Shown here piece after piece: positions 20,521 through 36,230 of a stretch of DNA of 64,000 nucleotides (positions are counted from its first letter, which is position 1; each line of letters opens with the position of its first letter). The DNA comes from Chiridota heheva. Lineage: Eukaryota; Echinodermata; Holothuroidea; Apodida; Chiridotidae. The DNA is taken from NCBI GenBank assembly GCA_020152595.1, contig JAIGNY010001834.1, positions 625,001 through 689,000 of the forward strand. The letters are read 5' to 3'. The notes under the pieces were generated by a model. The model saw only the letters and a program-made list of their open reading frames with translations, did not search any database and had not been told where the DNA came from. Both the position numbers and the translations under genes were made by a program.

Positions 20521-20815
20521 GGGGAGGTGTGTAGCTCAGTTGGTTGAGCTTACGGCTGATACGGTCCCAGGTTCGAGTCCAACGGTGACTTAAACAGCGA
20601 TTGTGTACAGATATGCAGGACGATATACGCTGACATGGGGCGCAGAGGTTTGTCTTCCGCATCACACATTCTACCCACATTTCTTTGGGAAAAGTGGCCA
20701 ATGGTTAGGCGACCCTTTGGAGGGGACGTTAACGCACCTTTGAGAAAAATGGACAAGGGTTGGGTAACCCTCAGAGGGGACATTAAGCCGTCTGTCCCGG
20801 CGAAACTAACAACTC
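20521..20815 (+). mobile_element. tRNA-derived SINE, copy 1
   Basis: The head is tRNA-like: TAGCTCAGTTGGTTGAGC (A box) and GGTTCGAGTCC (B box) ~33 bp later. The body contains a 54-bp repeat starting GTGGCCAATGGTTGGG / CCTTTGAGAAAA, about two copies here. Same position in each 3-kb unit, so it was amplified with them. Not a functional tRNA: the anticodon arm is not foldable and there is no 3' acceptor half. Confidence 0.85.
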
Positions 20816-21367
20816 AGTGATAAACATTCATTGCTTTCATTGCTCAATATTATTTATTCCCTTTTATATTTTTACCTCGCCGTTTTTGAAATATAAGGGA
20901 AAATCAGAAAAAAAGCTCTTTTTTTTGGCGCGAAACAGTCATTAAAAAAAATCAAATATTTGTAACAGTATAATTTTGTCGTTGATACTGCAGATTATAA
21001 GGAATAAAATTACAAATCACAATATCTTACAATGATGGGCGTAGGAGGAGGGGGAGTCATTAGACTATTTTCGGGCAAAGGTGTTAAAGAAATTTGGGCA
21101 AAATACCAAACGACACTTTTGTAATGCAAAGGCTGAAAGGGGTATTTTATCGGTGCTTCCTTTTGTCACTTTTGCGCCTAGAAATTCAAGACTTTTGGGC
21201 AATTTCCCTTTGCCCCCTAAATAAATTTGAGCTCCTACGCCCATGCTTACAATAAATATAACAAACTATTCTCTCTCTCTCTCTCTCTCTTTCTAATAGT
21301 TTAACTATAAATTTAAACTCTTACGGTCACTTGCGCGATGGTTATGCAATGGCTTTTTAGAATTTAA

Positions 21368-21892
21368 AGAGGGAGGCTCGTCTCAGTAAAATACGGTAAA
21401 AATAGGGTATACTATATTTTGACGTCACTTCCGGTTGTGGAGGCAATATCCGATCCTCTGTCTGTTTGTACCACACAGTACAGCCCAGACACTAGCATGT
21501 ACGTTGTGAGTGCAGAATTACATACACAGCGCATTACGTTAGTGACGAGAAACTTATTTGTTTTTTTCAGAAAGCGAGAGTGAATTTTTGGTTTTATAAT
21601 ACTACAATGATAGTCACCAAATGAAAACTACTGAGAAAAAAGAAGAAGAAGATGAAAGCAAAAGTCAAAATAAACGATTCTACCGGGGCTCGAACTCACG
21701 ACATGATTTAAAAGAAAACGTTACTTGCGATCGCTACAACAGTCTGGGCCATCTCGTATGATAATTTTCAAGGCGTTTTAAATTACTATATACCTTGCAA
21801 TACAAGACAACGAATCGCGCAGCAAAATTTCAACCAATCAACAAATTTGAAAGGAATTCTAAATATTGAGCACATATGACGATATCGCCTCT
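21368..21892. mobile_element. 525-bp MITE with TTAA target duplication
   Basis: Flanked by TTAA at 21364-21367 and 21893-21896. The ends are AGAGGGAGGC and ATCGCCTCT (short inverted termini). The homologous site in unit 2 (25386-25400, GAATTTAAGGAAATATTTCG) is uninterrupted, so the boundaries are exact. TTAA duplication is typical of piggyBac-type elements. Inside on the minus strand is a tRNA-like segment (GTTGTAGCGATCGCAAGT with GAGTTCGAGCCCC). The right end recurs at ~56893-56990. Confidence 0.88.
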
Positions 21893-23526
21893 TTAAGCAA
21901 ATATTTTGATGAGTAGAAATTGTTCAATTGTGTTGCATATTTCTGTCAGACCAGCTGCAAACTAGAATGCTAATTAAAGTGTGGTTTGCGAATTGCTCTT
22001 AAATTGAATTTTAATATAAGATAGGTGTTACAGTTAAGTGATCAACTCACTCCAGGTAGAGCCTGACGCAGATCATCTATGGGAAAAGAGAATAATTTTC
22101 ATTATTGACAAACGACGACAATTCTTTCTCTATTTATTTCGAAGAAGGAAAGACGGCGCCAATTGATTGATGGCCCTTTATTTAGATTTAAATGTTACCT
22201 TACGGTCGCCTCCAAAATGGTTATGAAATGGTTTGTTAGAATCTTAGCAAATAATTCGATCAGTCAAAATCGTTCAATTGCATTGTATAACTCTGTGAGA
22301 CCTATTGCAAACTAGAATGCTAATTAGAGTGTGGTTTGTGAATTACTCTTAAAATGAATTTCTATGCAAGATATTTGTTATAGTTTGAAGTAATTAACTC
22401 ACCCCAAGGCCCAGGTAGGGCCTGGCGCGGATGAGGAAGCTATGAGGAGAGAGGGGAAAATACAATATTGACAAACGACGACAATTCTTTATCTATTCAT
22501 TTCGAAGAAGGAAAGACACAAAACACAAATGTAGTAGTTTTTGTGTGCAATGTATTTCAATTAAGTACAATGTATATTCGACATGATCTTAGAAACATAT
22601 ATGGGATCACATCATTAAAATTACAATACAACAATTTTTCACTGTCCGATCTTCTAGTTTACTTAATAAGCGGATGAACAATGGTGTCACAATATTATAA
22701 CAATCAACATTGCATAACTTAATATGATAAGGCTCAAAAATTCAAACTACAGGAAAATGGTCAATTTGAACCAATGTTGATGATCGGTTTGCTTAATTAT
22801 GGTTCAAAGCATATTTTCAAGTCGTTACTACATTTTCAAAGATCTTTAAAATAAAATATTTCTCACACAGAAAACACAAATGTGGTAGTTTTTGTATGCA
22901 ATGTATTTCAAACAAGTGCAGTGTATATTCAACATGAACTTAGAAACATGTATGGGACCACATCAATCAAAATACAACACAATAATTTTCCACTGTTCGA
23001 TCTTCTAGTTTACTTGATAAGCGGATGAACAAGCGAAACAATGAAACAATAGAGAATGAAAACATATGTTTTCTTTGTTTTCTTCCAATTGCTTCTTCAT
23101 AACGTTTTTATCCTTTATTCTGAGGAATAAAAAATATTTTTCGTTAAAATAAAGGGCAAGGATATCAAAGGTGGAATGTAATTAAGACATTTCATACATA
23201 TACTTCTGAACCAATTTGTGAAGCTGGCTGCTTGAGATGCTGGGATGCATAATACATCATACAGTAATACCTCACTTAAATACATTTTATTTGACGAGTT
23301 GACAGTGATGCCGTGACCTCATGCATTATATATCATGATTTTATTGGAATTTTTCGAATATATTGGTACTTCTAAGAAGTACTGAGAGGTGCTAAATCTG
23401 GTGAAAACATCAGTATCATATATTTCTCGTCAAAACCTTACTTACTTTGTTCGATTGATCAGTTCTGTTGCACACTAGACTGCTAGAATCCAATGCTAAT
23501 ACTGTTAAATTACTACAATCCTACAA

Positions 23527-24832
23527 TTAGGGGAGGTGTGTAGCTCAGTTGGTTGAGCTTACGGCTGATACGGTCCCAGGTTCGAGTCCAACGGTGACTT
23601 AAACAGCGATTTTTCACAGATATGCAGAACGATATACGCTGACATGAGGCGCAGAGGTTTGTCTTCCGCATCACACATTCTCCGACATTTCTTTGGAAAA
23701 AGTGGCCAATGGTTGAGCGACCCTCGGAGGGGACGGTAAGCCACCTTTGAGAAAAGTGGCCAATGGTTGGGTGTAGAGCTGTGACCGTTTAGCGTGTACA
23801 CGCTACACGCTTGCAAATCCTGTAAACGTTTACTAAATACTTCATTGCGAGTAATCGTTTTTCATAGTCAGTCGTTGAAAATCAATGTGTCATTCATGAT
23901 TCAAATCACACACACATTCGGCTGACAAAATTCCAATCAATGACTTTTTACAAACTGTAAACCCGATTAGCATAATCATTTTTAAATGTGCGAATCACAA
24001 ATGCGCAGTAATAATCACCAATGAATGGGGATATTATGCACTTTGATTTCGCCAAAATCTGAGTAGGCCTCATCTAATTTGTAAAATGCACCGCGAATGT
24101 GCAGCAGTACATAGTGAAACTAAAAAAAGAAAAAAACACTTGAAAAATACTTGAATCGTGACAATCAGTACATTTAAATGTAAATATTACCTGATGAGTC
24201 AAACAAATGTTGCAAGAAAGAAAAAATATTGAAAAATAAACAAACAGAAAAAGGTTTTAACAGAGCTGAAATTCTGCATGCGTCGCAAAGATGGCGGCCA
24301 CTTTTTTGAGAGGACTGATATTCTAGAACTTCCTGGTTTTGGTGGCGTAGTTTTGAAATGTTTTACGGCGCGGTATATCATAGGCTTAGTATGCAAGATT
24401 TTCATAGAAATTTTTTGAAAGCCGTAGCGAATAGATCAAAAAAGTTACGCGATGTTGAGTTTAAATGACATTGAAAGGAAGTTATCTGTTCTTTCTAAAC
24501 TGAATTTTCATGCATATTTACCATAAAAATGATGATTTATACAGTAGAAGTAAACTTTTGACGATTTGGAAAACAAAACTCAGCGTCTATTTGGGCAATG
24601 GAGTCAGCACTTTTGCTATACTGGTTGCGCGTTTTTTTTTTACTTTGCCTTGCAGTTTTGGAGCAATTTTGGTGTATTTCCGAAAATTACAGTATTAAAC
24701 GTGTGTACACGACACACGCTCGTTTTTTTTTTGCGTGTACACGTTTACTAAAATCCCTAAACTCAACTAGAGCTCTAGTTGGGTGACCCTCGGAGGGGAC
24801 GTAAAGCCGTCTGTTCCGGCGAAACTAACAAC
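23527..24832 (+). mobile_element. tRNA-derived SINE, copy 2, split by a hAT element
   Basis: Same head as copy 1 (TAGCTCAGTTGGTTGAGC, GGTTCGAGTCC). The body is interrupted at 23773 inside a 54-bp VNTR unit and resumes at 24778 (GTTGGGTGACCCTCGG). Confidence 0.85.
23774..24777. mobile_element. Non-autonomous hAT-type DNA transposon, 1,004 bp
   Basis: Exact 8-bp target-site duplication GTTGGGTG at 23766-23773 and 24778-24785. Termini TAGAGCTGTG and (reverse complement) TAGAGCTCTA fit the hAT TAGNG-type TIR. Subterminal motifs GCGTGTACACG and AACGTTTACTAAA occur in inverted orientation at both ends, as for hAT transposase binding sites. No transposase ORF. Units 1 and 3 have the empty site (GGTTGGGTAACCC and GGTTGGGTGACCC). 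Confidence 0.95.
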
Positions 24833-26670
24833 TCAGTGATACACATTCATTGCTTTCATTGCTCAATATTATCTATTCCCTTTTATATTTTCACCTCGCC
24901 CTTTTTGATATATGAGGGAAAATCAGAAAAAAGCTCGTTTTTTGGCGCGAAACAGTCATTTAAAAAAATCAAATATTTGTAAGAGTATAATTTTGTCGTT
25001 GTTACTGCAGATTATAAGGAATAAAATTACAAATCACAATATCTTACAATGATGGGCGTAGGAGGAGGGGGAGTCATTAGACTATTTTCGGGCAAAGGTG
25101 TTAAAGAAATTTGGGCAAAATACCAAACGACACTTTTGTAATGCAAAGGGGTATTGTATCGGTGCTTCCTTTTGTCAATTTTGCGCCTAGAAATTCAAGA
25201 CTTTTGGGCAATTTCCCTTTGCCCTTTAAATAAATTTAAGCTCCACGCGCATGCTTACAATAAATATAACAAACTTTTCTCTCTCTCTCTTTTTCTCCAT
25301 GGCTCTCTCTCTCTCTTTCTAATAGTTTTAAGTATAGATTTAAAGTTTACGGTCACTTGCGCAATGGTTATGCAATGGCTTGTTAGAATTTAAGGAAATA
25401 TTTCGATGAGTAAAAATTGTTCAATTGTATTGCATATTTCTGTCAGACCAGCTGCAAACTAGAATGCTAATTAAAGTGTGGTTTGTGAATTGCTCCTAAA
25501 CTGAATTTCAATACAAATTAGGCAGATAGGTGTTACAGTTAAGTGATCAACTTACCCCAGGTAGATCCTGGCGCATTTCATCTATGGGAAAAGAGAATAA
25601 TTTTCATTATTGACAAATGACGACAATTCTTTCTCTATTCATTTCGAAGAAGGAAAGGCGGCGCCAATTGATTGATGGCCCTTTATTTAGATTTAAATGT
25701 TATCTTACGGTCGCCTCCAAAATGGGTATGAAATGGTTCGTTAGAATCTTAGCAAATAATTCGATCCGTCAAAATCGTTCAATTGTATTGCATAATTATG
25801 TGAGACCTATTGCAGTATTGCAAACTAGAATGCGAGTGTGGTTTGTGATTACTCTTTAAATAAATTTCTATGCAAGATATTTGTTATAGTTTTAAGTGAT
25901 TAACTCACCCCATGGCCCAGCTAGGGCCTGGCGCGGATGAGGAATCTATGAGGAAAGAGGGGGAAATACATTATTGACAAACGACGACAATTCTTTCTCT
26001 ATTCATTTCGAAGAAAGAAAGACAAAAAACACAAATGTAGTGGTTTTTGTATGCAATGTATTTCAAACAAGTACAATGTTTATTCGACATGAACTTAGAA
26101 ACATACATGGGACCACATCTATCAAAATACAATACAATAATTTTCCACTGTTCGATCTTCTAGTTTACTTGATGAGCGGATGAACAAGCGAAACAATAGA
26201 GAATGAAAATATATGTTTTCTTTGTTTTCTTCCATCGCTTCTTCATAACGTTTTTATCCTTTATTCTGAGAAATAAAACATATTTTTTGTTAAAATAAAG
26301 GGCAAGGATATCAAAGGTGGAATGTAATTAAGACATTTCATACATATATTTCTAAACCAATTTGTGAAGCTGGCTGCTTTAGATGCTGGGATGCATAATA
26401 CATAATACCTCACTGCATACATTTTACTTGACCAGTTGACAGTTATTCCGTGACCCCGTGCATTATACATATCATGATTTTATTGGGATATTTCAAATAT
26501 ATTGGTACTTCTAAGAAGTACTGAGAGGTGCTAAATCTGGTGAAAACATCAGTATCATATATTTCTCGTCACAACCTTAGTTTCTTTGTTCAATTGATCA
26601 GTTCTGTTGCACACTAGACTGCTAGAATCCAATGCTAATACTGTTAAATTACTACAATCCTACAATTAGG

Positions 26671-27076
26671 GGAGGTGTGTAGCTCAGTTGGTTGAGCTTA
26701 CGGCTGAGATGCAGAAGGTCCCAAGTTCGAGTCCAACGGTGACTAAAACAGCGATTTTCCACAGATATGCAGAACGATATACGCTGACATGAGGCGCAGA
26801 GGTTTGCCTTCCGCATCACACATTCTCCCCACATTTCTTTGGGTAAAGTGGCCAATGGGTGGGTGACCCTCAAAGGGGATGTTAAGCCACCTTTGAAAAA
26901 AGTGGCCAATGGTTGGGTGACCCTCGGAGGGCACGTTAAGCCACCTTTGAGAAAAGTAGCCAATGGTTGGGCGACCCTCGGAGGGGATATTAAGCCACCT
27001 TTGAGGAAAGTGGACAATGGTTGGGTGACCCTCAAAGGGGACGTAAAGCCGTCTGTTCCGGCAAAACTAACAACTC
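26671..27076 (+). mobile_element. tRNA-derived SINE, copy 3, with ~5 VNTR units
   Basis: Head as in copies 1-2, with a small difference between A and B boxes (GAGATGCAGAAGGTCCCAAG). The 54-bp unit (18 codons) stays open, giving a repetitive PRVTQPLATFLKGGLT-like minus-strand frame that is an artefact. Confidence 0.85.
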
Positions 27077-27528
27077 AGTAATAAACATTCATTGCTTTCA
27101 TTGCTCAATATTGTTTATTCCCTTTTATATTTTCACCTCGCGGTTTTTAAAATATGACGGAAAATCAGAAAAGAAGCTTGTTTTTTTTGGCGCAAAAGAG
27201 TCATTTAAAAAAGTCAAATATTTGTAACAGTATATTTTTGTAATTGATACTGCAGATTATAAGGAATACAATCACAAATCACAATATCTTACAATGATGG
27301 GCGTAGGAGGAGGGAGTCATTAGACTATTTTGGGGCAGAGGTGTTAAAGAAATTTGGGCAAAATAACAAATGACACTTTTGTAATGCAAAGGTTGTATTT
27401 TATCGGTGCTTCCTTTTGCCAATTTTGTCCCTGAAAATTCGAGACTTTTGGGAAATTTTCCTTTTCCCCCTAACTAAATTTGAGCTCCCACGCTCATGCT
27501 TACAATAAATATAACAACCTATTTTGGT

Positions 27529-27531
<3 letters not shown>

Positions 27532-27594
<63 letters not shown>
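27532..27594. repeat. CT dinucleotide microsatellite
   Basis: Uninterrupted CT, ~31 copies. Shorter CT tracts sit at the equivalent place in unit 1 (21270) and unit 2 (25278, interrupted by CCATGG). Confidence 0.97.
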
Positions 27595-27597
<3 letters not shown>

Positions 27598-27599
27598 AA

Positions 27600-29600
27600 T
27601 AGTTTTAAGTACAGAAACTCTTTCAGTAAGCTGCGCGATGATTATGCAGTTATGCAACGGCTTGTTAGAATTTGAGCAAATATTTCGAGGAGTCAAAATC
27701 GTTCAATTGTATTGCATATTTCTGTCAGACCTGCTGCAAACTAGAATGCTAATCAAAGTGTGGTTTGCGATTTGCTCTTAAACTGAATTTCAATACAAGA
27801 TAGGTGTTATAGTTTTAAGTTATCAACTCACCCGATTTAGGGGCTTGCGCCGATCATGACTCTATGGGGAAACAGGGAAAATTTCATTATTGACGAGCGA
27901 TGACAATCCTTCTTTACTCATTTCGAAGAACAAAAGCCGAAGCCAGTTGATTAATGACTCTTTATCTAAATGTTATCTTACGGTCGCTTCCGCGATGGTT
28001 GTGTAATGGTTTGTTAATATTTGATCAAATATTTCGATGAGTCAAAATCGTTCAATTGTATTGCATATTTCTGTCAGACCTGTTGCAAACTAAAATACTA
28101 ATTTGAGTGTGGTTTGCGAAATGCTCTTTAACTGAATTTCTTTACAAAATATTTGTTATAGTTTTGAGTGATTAAGTCACCCCAGGTAGGGCCTGGCGCG
28201 GATCAGGACTCTATGGAGGGAATAGTGAAAATTACATTGTTGACAAACGACGACAACTCATTCTCTATTCATTTTAAAGAAGGAAAGCCGATGCCACTTG
28301 ATTAATGACACTTTATTTAGATTTAAATGTTATCATACGGTCGCCTCCGCGATGGTTGTGCAATGGCTTGTTGGAAACTTAGCATTACTTTTAAATAATG
28401 TACACGATAATGTATACGCTGTATCCGCTCAAACAATTCTCGCAATAAACTCCGTACGTACAGTGTATATATAATTCTACACTGTAAGTATGTACTGTGA
28501 GGACTGTATGTATGGCCTTGAGACGTTCGATTTAAAACCGAACATGCATTAACCTAACATCTTAGATTTGAAAGTTATCTTACGGTCGCCTCCGCTGTAG
28601 CTATGCTATGGCTTGTTAGAATATTAACAAATACTTTGACCAATCAAAATCGTTCATATATATTGCGAATTTCTGGCAGACTTGTTGCAATCTATTACGC
28701 TGGACGCTACTGTGAGTGTGGTTTGCGAATTTCTTGTAAAACTGAATTTCTTAACAATATACATTGTTATAGTTTGTTTAAGTAATCAACACATCCCAGG
28801 TAGGTCCTGGTGCTTCTCTATACTAATTTGGCTACGGGTCAGGGCTCTATGCGGAGAGGGGAGATTACATTATCGACGGAAAGACGACGACAATTTTTTC
28901 TTTATTCATTTCGAAGAAGGAGAGCCGATGCCAGTTGATTAATGATCCTTTATTTTACATTTAAATGTAAACTAGAGGTCACCTCCGCAATAGTTTTGGG
29001 TTTGGCTTCGTAGCCTGTGAGCAAGTATTTAGACCAATCAAAATCGTTCAATTGTATTACAAATTGATATCTACTTTAACACTAAACTTGGGGTAAGCAT
29101 GTGTGATGTTTAGATCAATGTAAATCGTTCAATTGTATTGCACATTTCTGTCCACGTATTTCTGTAACACAATTTCTAGTCTTAAAGTAAATTTTGATGC
29201 CGTGATGCACCATACCTAAGATATCTTAAATTCATTGGAATACTTTGAATACATTGGTATTTCGAAGAAGTTGAGATGGTAAATCTAGTGGAAACTTTAT
29301 TATCATATGTTTCTTGTTAAAATAGTTTATTTTTTCCGATTTACAGACCTTTTCACGCTAGAATGCTAATGAAAGTGTGGCTTACGAATTGCTCTTAAAC
29401 TGAATTTCTAAACAAGATATTTGTAATTATAGTTTTAAGTGACCATATCAACCCAGGTCTCTGTCGCTTCTCTGTCGCTTCTCTGTCGCTTCTCTGTGTA
29501 ATTTTGGCGGTGTATCTGTTCATTTCGAAGAAAAAATGCGATGCCAATTGATGAATGACCCTTTATTAATATTTGAATAATATCTAACTGTCATTTCCGC
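27600..29600 (+). repeat. ~360-bp satellite-like subrepeats
   Basis: Five or more diverging copies of a unit with landmarks TTACGGTCGCCTCCG, ATGGCTTGTTAGAA, TCGTTCAATTGTATTGC, AAACTAGAATGCTAAT, GAGTGTGGTTTGCGAATT, CACCCCAGGTAGGGCCTGG and GACGACAATTC. Copies start near 27630, 27980, 28330, 28580 and 28975. Further copies occur at the ends of units 1 and 2 (22200, 25350, 25705). Divergence rises to the right. A 12-bp tandem (CTCTGTCGCTT) is at 29458-29495. Confidence 0.8.
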
Positions 29601-29831
29601 AGCAAATATTTAAATAAATCAAAATCTTTCAATTGTATTTTGGTATTGTATATCCTTTCCATATCAACCCTATACTTAGCATGTGTGCAAATGTTTAGAT
29701 CTAAAGTTTTCAATCGTATTGCATATCTCTCTTTCACGTTAACAGAATACCTGGTCACAAAGCAAATCTTTATGCGGTGGTGCCCCATCACCATTCTTAT
29801 TTTGTCAGACAGGCAGGCATGTTCAACTCAC

Positions 29832-29913
29832 CCAAAATCCTGTACCAGCTAAAGTCAGAAATACGTTGGTAATAACCAGCAGCAGAACCAGTAGTTTCGA
29901 AGCCATCGTCTCA
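29832..29913 (-). CDS. Signal-peptide exon of an unidentified secreted protein
   Basis: Acceptor TTTTTTGCAG ends at 29914. A short 5' UTR (TGAGACG) leads to ATG at 29906. The frame encodes 25 residues, MASKLLVLLLVITNVFLTLA followed by GTGFW: a textbook signal peptide with the cleavage site near ...LA-G. It ends at a perfect donor TTTTGG|GTGAGT (phase 0). Small secreted peptides, including antimicrobial peptide precursors, often have this exon layout, but the mature region is not identified. The next exon should lie to the left, beyond or within the 360-bp repeats. A stop lies just past the donor if unspliced. Confidence 0.65.
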
Positions 29914-31020
29914 CTGCAAAAAATAAAAACAAGTTGAAAAATATGATAAATTTAAAATTCTTAATTTCCATATTGCTTTGCCAATAGGACACTTTAAAGC
30001 ACATCGACGTAAAACAAAACAATGTTGGCAAAATATTGCAGTTTATGTTGTATACAAGTTAGTCCAATGTCGTTTGACTAGTTTGCGGGTTTGTTGTTCA
30101 TTCTTGGGGAAAAGCCCACTTTCGAGAATCACTCAGATCCATAATATTTATAAGTTTGTTAAAAGACAGATGTTGTATTAACGCGGAAGTGAAAATACAA
30201 TACAATCTAACGTTGCTGTTTGTCGAAATATTTCCACACTCACAGACAAGCCAATCAATTACCGTATTTGAATGACGATACTTAATATGTGATTTATTGG
30301 TGACAACTCAAGCAATAATCTTAAGGCGATAATGTCATGGACACCGCCATTAAGCAACATTACCCATGATGCACGATATTTCCCACATATTGTTATTGAT
30401 TAACGGATTAGTCCACTGGTCAAATAATTTGATCTTATATGATAGAGAAATTCAAAAGAAAAATGGGGGAGGGGTAAAAGGGGTGGGGGGGGTGGGGGAT
30501 TTAACAAATCTAATTTCGCTAACTTGAATATATTCAGCTTACGTTCTGTATCATTTCTATTGAAATTAGAATTATAAATCATCACCTGAAGAAAAATTGA
30601 GAAGAAAATCAATAAAATAGTATTTCTAAAAAATCAAAACATTTTGTTTAATGCATTACAAATTGTTAAGAAAGGGAAAGTGAGATTGCAAACGTTGCAT
30701 AGTCAGATAGTATACTTTAAACACCAATCATTTCTACACTGAAAGGACATAACATTAAACGTGAATATCTTCTTAACGGAATAAGGTATTGAAGTAGTTT
30801 TTTACTAATTTGTTTATATTAAATTCCCCTTTTCAAATGATATATACTTGAACGACCCCTGAACTCATCCTTTGAACGATATTTATTCTTTGCTTTACTG
30901 AAATTTGGCTTCAAAGTACTGACGTCAATGCATTTTTGCCATGTGTCTTTATTATCTAGTTATTGATGGAAGATTTTTCACCACTATCATTCCTATCTAA
31001 ATTTTGAAAGGCAGTTTGCA
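29914..31020. other. Non-coding; degenerate repeat Y and a G-rich tract
   Basis: Diverged repeat Y pieces at ~30402-30620 (GGATTAGTCCACTGGTCAAA ... CACCTGAAGAAAAATTGAG) and on the minus strand near 30760. Plus strand 30463-30498 is G-rich with runs of 4-8 G separated by single Ts (quadruplex-prone). Confidence 0.4.
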
Positions 31021-31031
31021 TCATGAGACAT

Positions 31032-31510
31032 CTATTATTGTTGCAATGGAAATATTCACCATGCATAAGAAGCGAGGAAGACCCGACAACATAGAGAACA
31101 GTGGAAATGGAGAGTGTGGAGACAGGACATGAATGGAAGAACGAGTTACGACAACCGACCGGAAAGAATTGAGCAGCTCGGTAAAGGCCCTATGTGGCAC
31201 CACGTACGCGGAGGGTAAGCAACAGGTAAGATCAATATCTGACCTGTTGTATTTGATATCCGTTATTGTTGCTATGGAAAAAGTCACCATGCGTAAGAAG
31301 CGATGAAGCCCAAAACTACATATCGAGGCACAGTGAAAAAAAAAGAGAGTAGAGACATGATAGAGGATGTATGAACAGGAGCACAGGTTACGGCAGCCGA
31401 CAGGAAATGATAGAGAAGCTTGATTGAGGGGCTATGTGCCACCAGGCACGCGGGGATAAGCAGCAGGTAATATATTGCATCATTGGACATCCGTTATTGT
31501 TGCAATGGAA
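31032..31510. repeat. ~231-bp tandem repeat, two full copies plus start of a third
   Basis: Starts at 31032 (TATTGTTGCAATGGAAATA), 31263 (TATTGTTGCTATGGAAAAA) and 31493 (TATTGTTGCAATGGAAAGT). Shared internal landmarks: CACCATGC.TAAGAAGCGA, GAGGACATGA/AGAGGATGTA, GTTACG.CA.CCGAC and CACGCGG. Copies are ~75-80% similar by eye. Confidence 0.75.
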
Positions 31511-35800
<4,290 letters not shown>

Positions 35801-35805
35801 AAATT

Positions 35806-36230
35806 AGCTTGATTACAGTAACAGTTTATTGTATGGCATAAATGATCAACTCATCTTGCGATTGCAGCGTATTCAGAATGCCGCTGTTCGATTAGTTACT
35901 CGCACTAGCAGACTAGGAAACACGATCAGTCACACTACTCCTGTTTTCAGAGGACTTCATTGGCTTCTAGTCAAAGCACGTATTCAATTTAAAGCTTTAA
36001 CACTTGTGTATAAATTCTTAAATGGCGATGCCCCTTTGTTTTTTTCTGACATGATTTTTCGGGAGGGAGTTGTATCTCCTGGGGGATGAGCTTATTTCCG
36101 CACACGTCAGCATAAACGCCACTCGCTGTTATGTTTTATCCAAGGCAGCTTTAGTCAGAAAACACTTTGGTGCTCGTCCCTTCATGCTTCCGCCCCTTAT
36201 GCGTGAAATTTATTGCCGGTGTGTAAGTAA
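35806..36230 (+). mobile_element. 3' fragment of a CR1/L2-like LINE
   Basis: The frame from ~35806 reads DYSNSLLYGINDQLILRL, QRIQNAAVRLVTRTS, TPVFRGLHWLLVKARIQFK and ALTLVYKFLNGDAP. This is the conserved C-terminal RT region of CR1/L2-type elements (LDYCNSLLYG..., LQ.VQNAAARLV, LHWLPV..RI.FK, YK.LNG.AP). A frameshift near 36065 leads to SKAALVRKHFGARPFML (family: R....G.RAF...P..WN.LP). Truncated at both ends; a C17 tract follows at 36231. Confidence 0.88.

Larger units (their letters stand above)
19771..22777 (+). repeat. 3-kb tandem unit 1
   Basis: Starts at TGATGATTGGTTTGCTTA and is repeated from 22778 with a 3,007-bp offset. Order inside: AACACAAATGTAGTAG block, SINE (20521), GATGGGCGTAGGAGG block (21033), CT-rich tract (21270), then ~360-bp subrepeats. 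Interrupted by a TTAA-flanked MITE (21368-21892) that unit 2 lacks. An extra partial copy of the first block lies at 22515-22690. Confidence 0.85.
22778..26019 (+). repeat. 3-kb tandem unit 2, carrying a hAT insertion
   Basis: Near-identical to unit 1 over 22778-23760 and again from 24786 (GGGGACGTAAAGCCGTC, GATGGGCGTAGG at 25050). It lacks the TTAA MITE and has gained the 1,004-bp hAT-like element at 23774-24777. Ends in 360-bp subrepeats before unit 3. Confidence 0.85.
26020..27600 (+). repeat. 3-kb tandem unit 3, with expanded SINE VNTR
   Basis: Matches unit 1 from the AACACAAATGTAG block through the SINE and GATGGGCGTAGG block (27296) to a CT tract, then grades into ~360-bp subrepeats. 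The VNTR inside its SINE has about five 54-bp copies against about two in units 1 and 2. Confidence 0.8.

Noticed and set aside
20521..20600. tRNA gene
   Set aside because: A and B boxes are present but no complete cloverleaf; recurs in each 3-kb unit with a SINE body.
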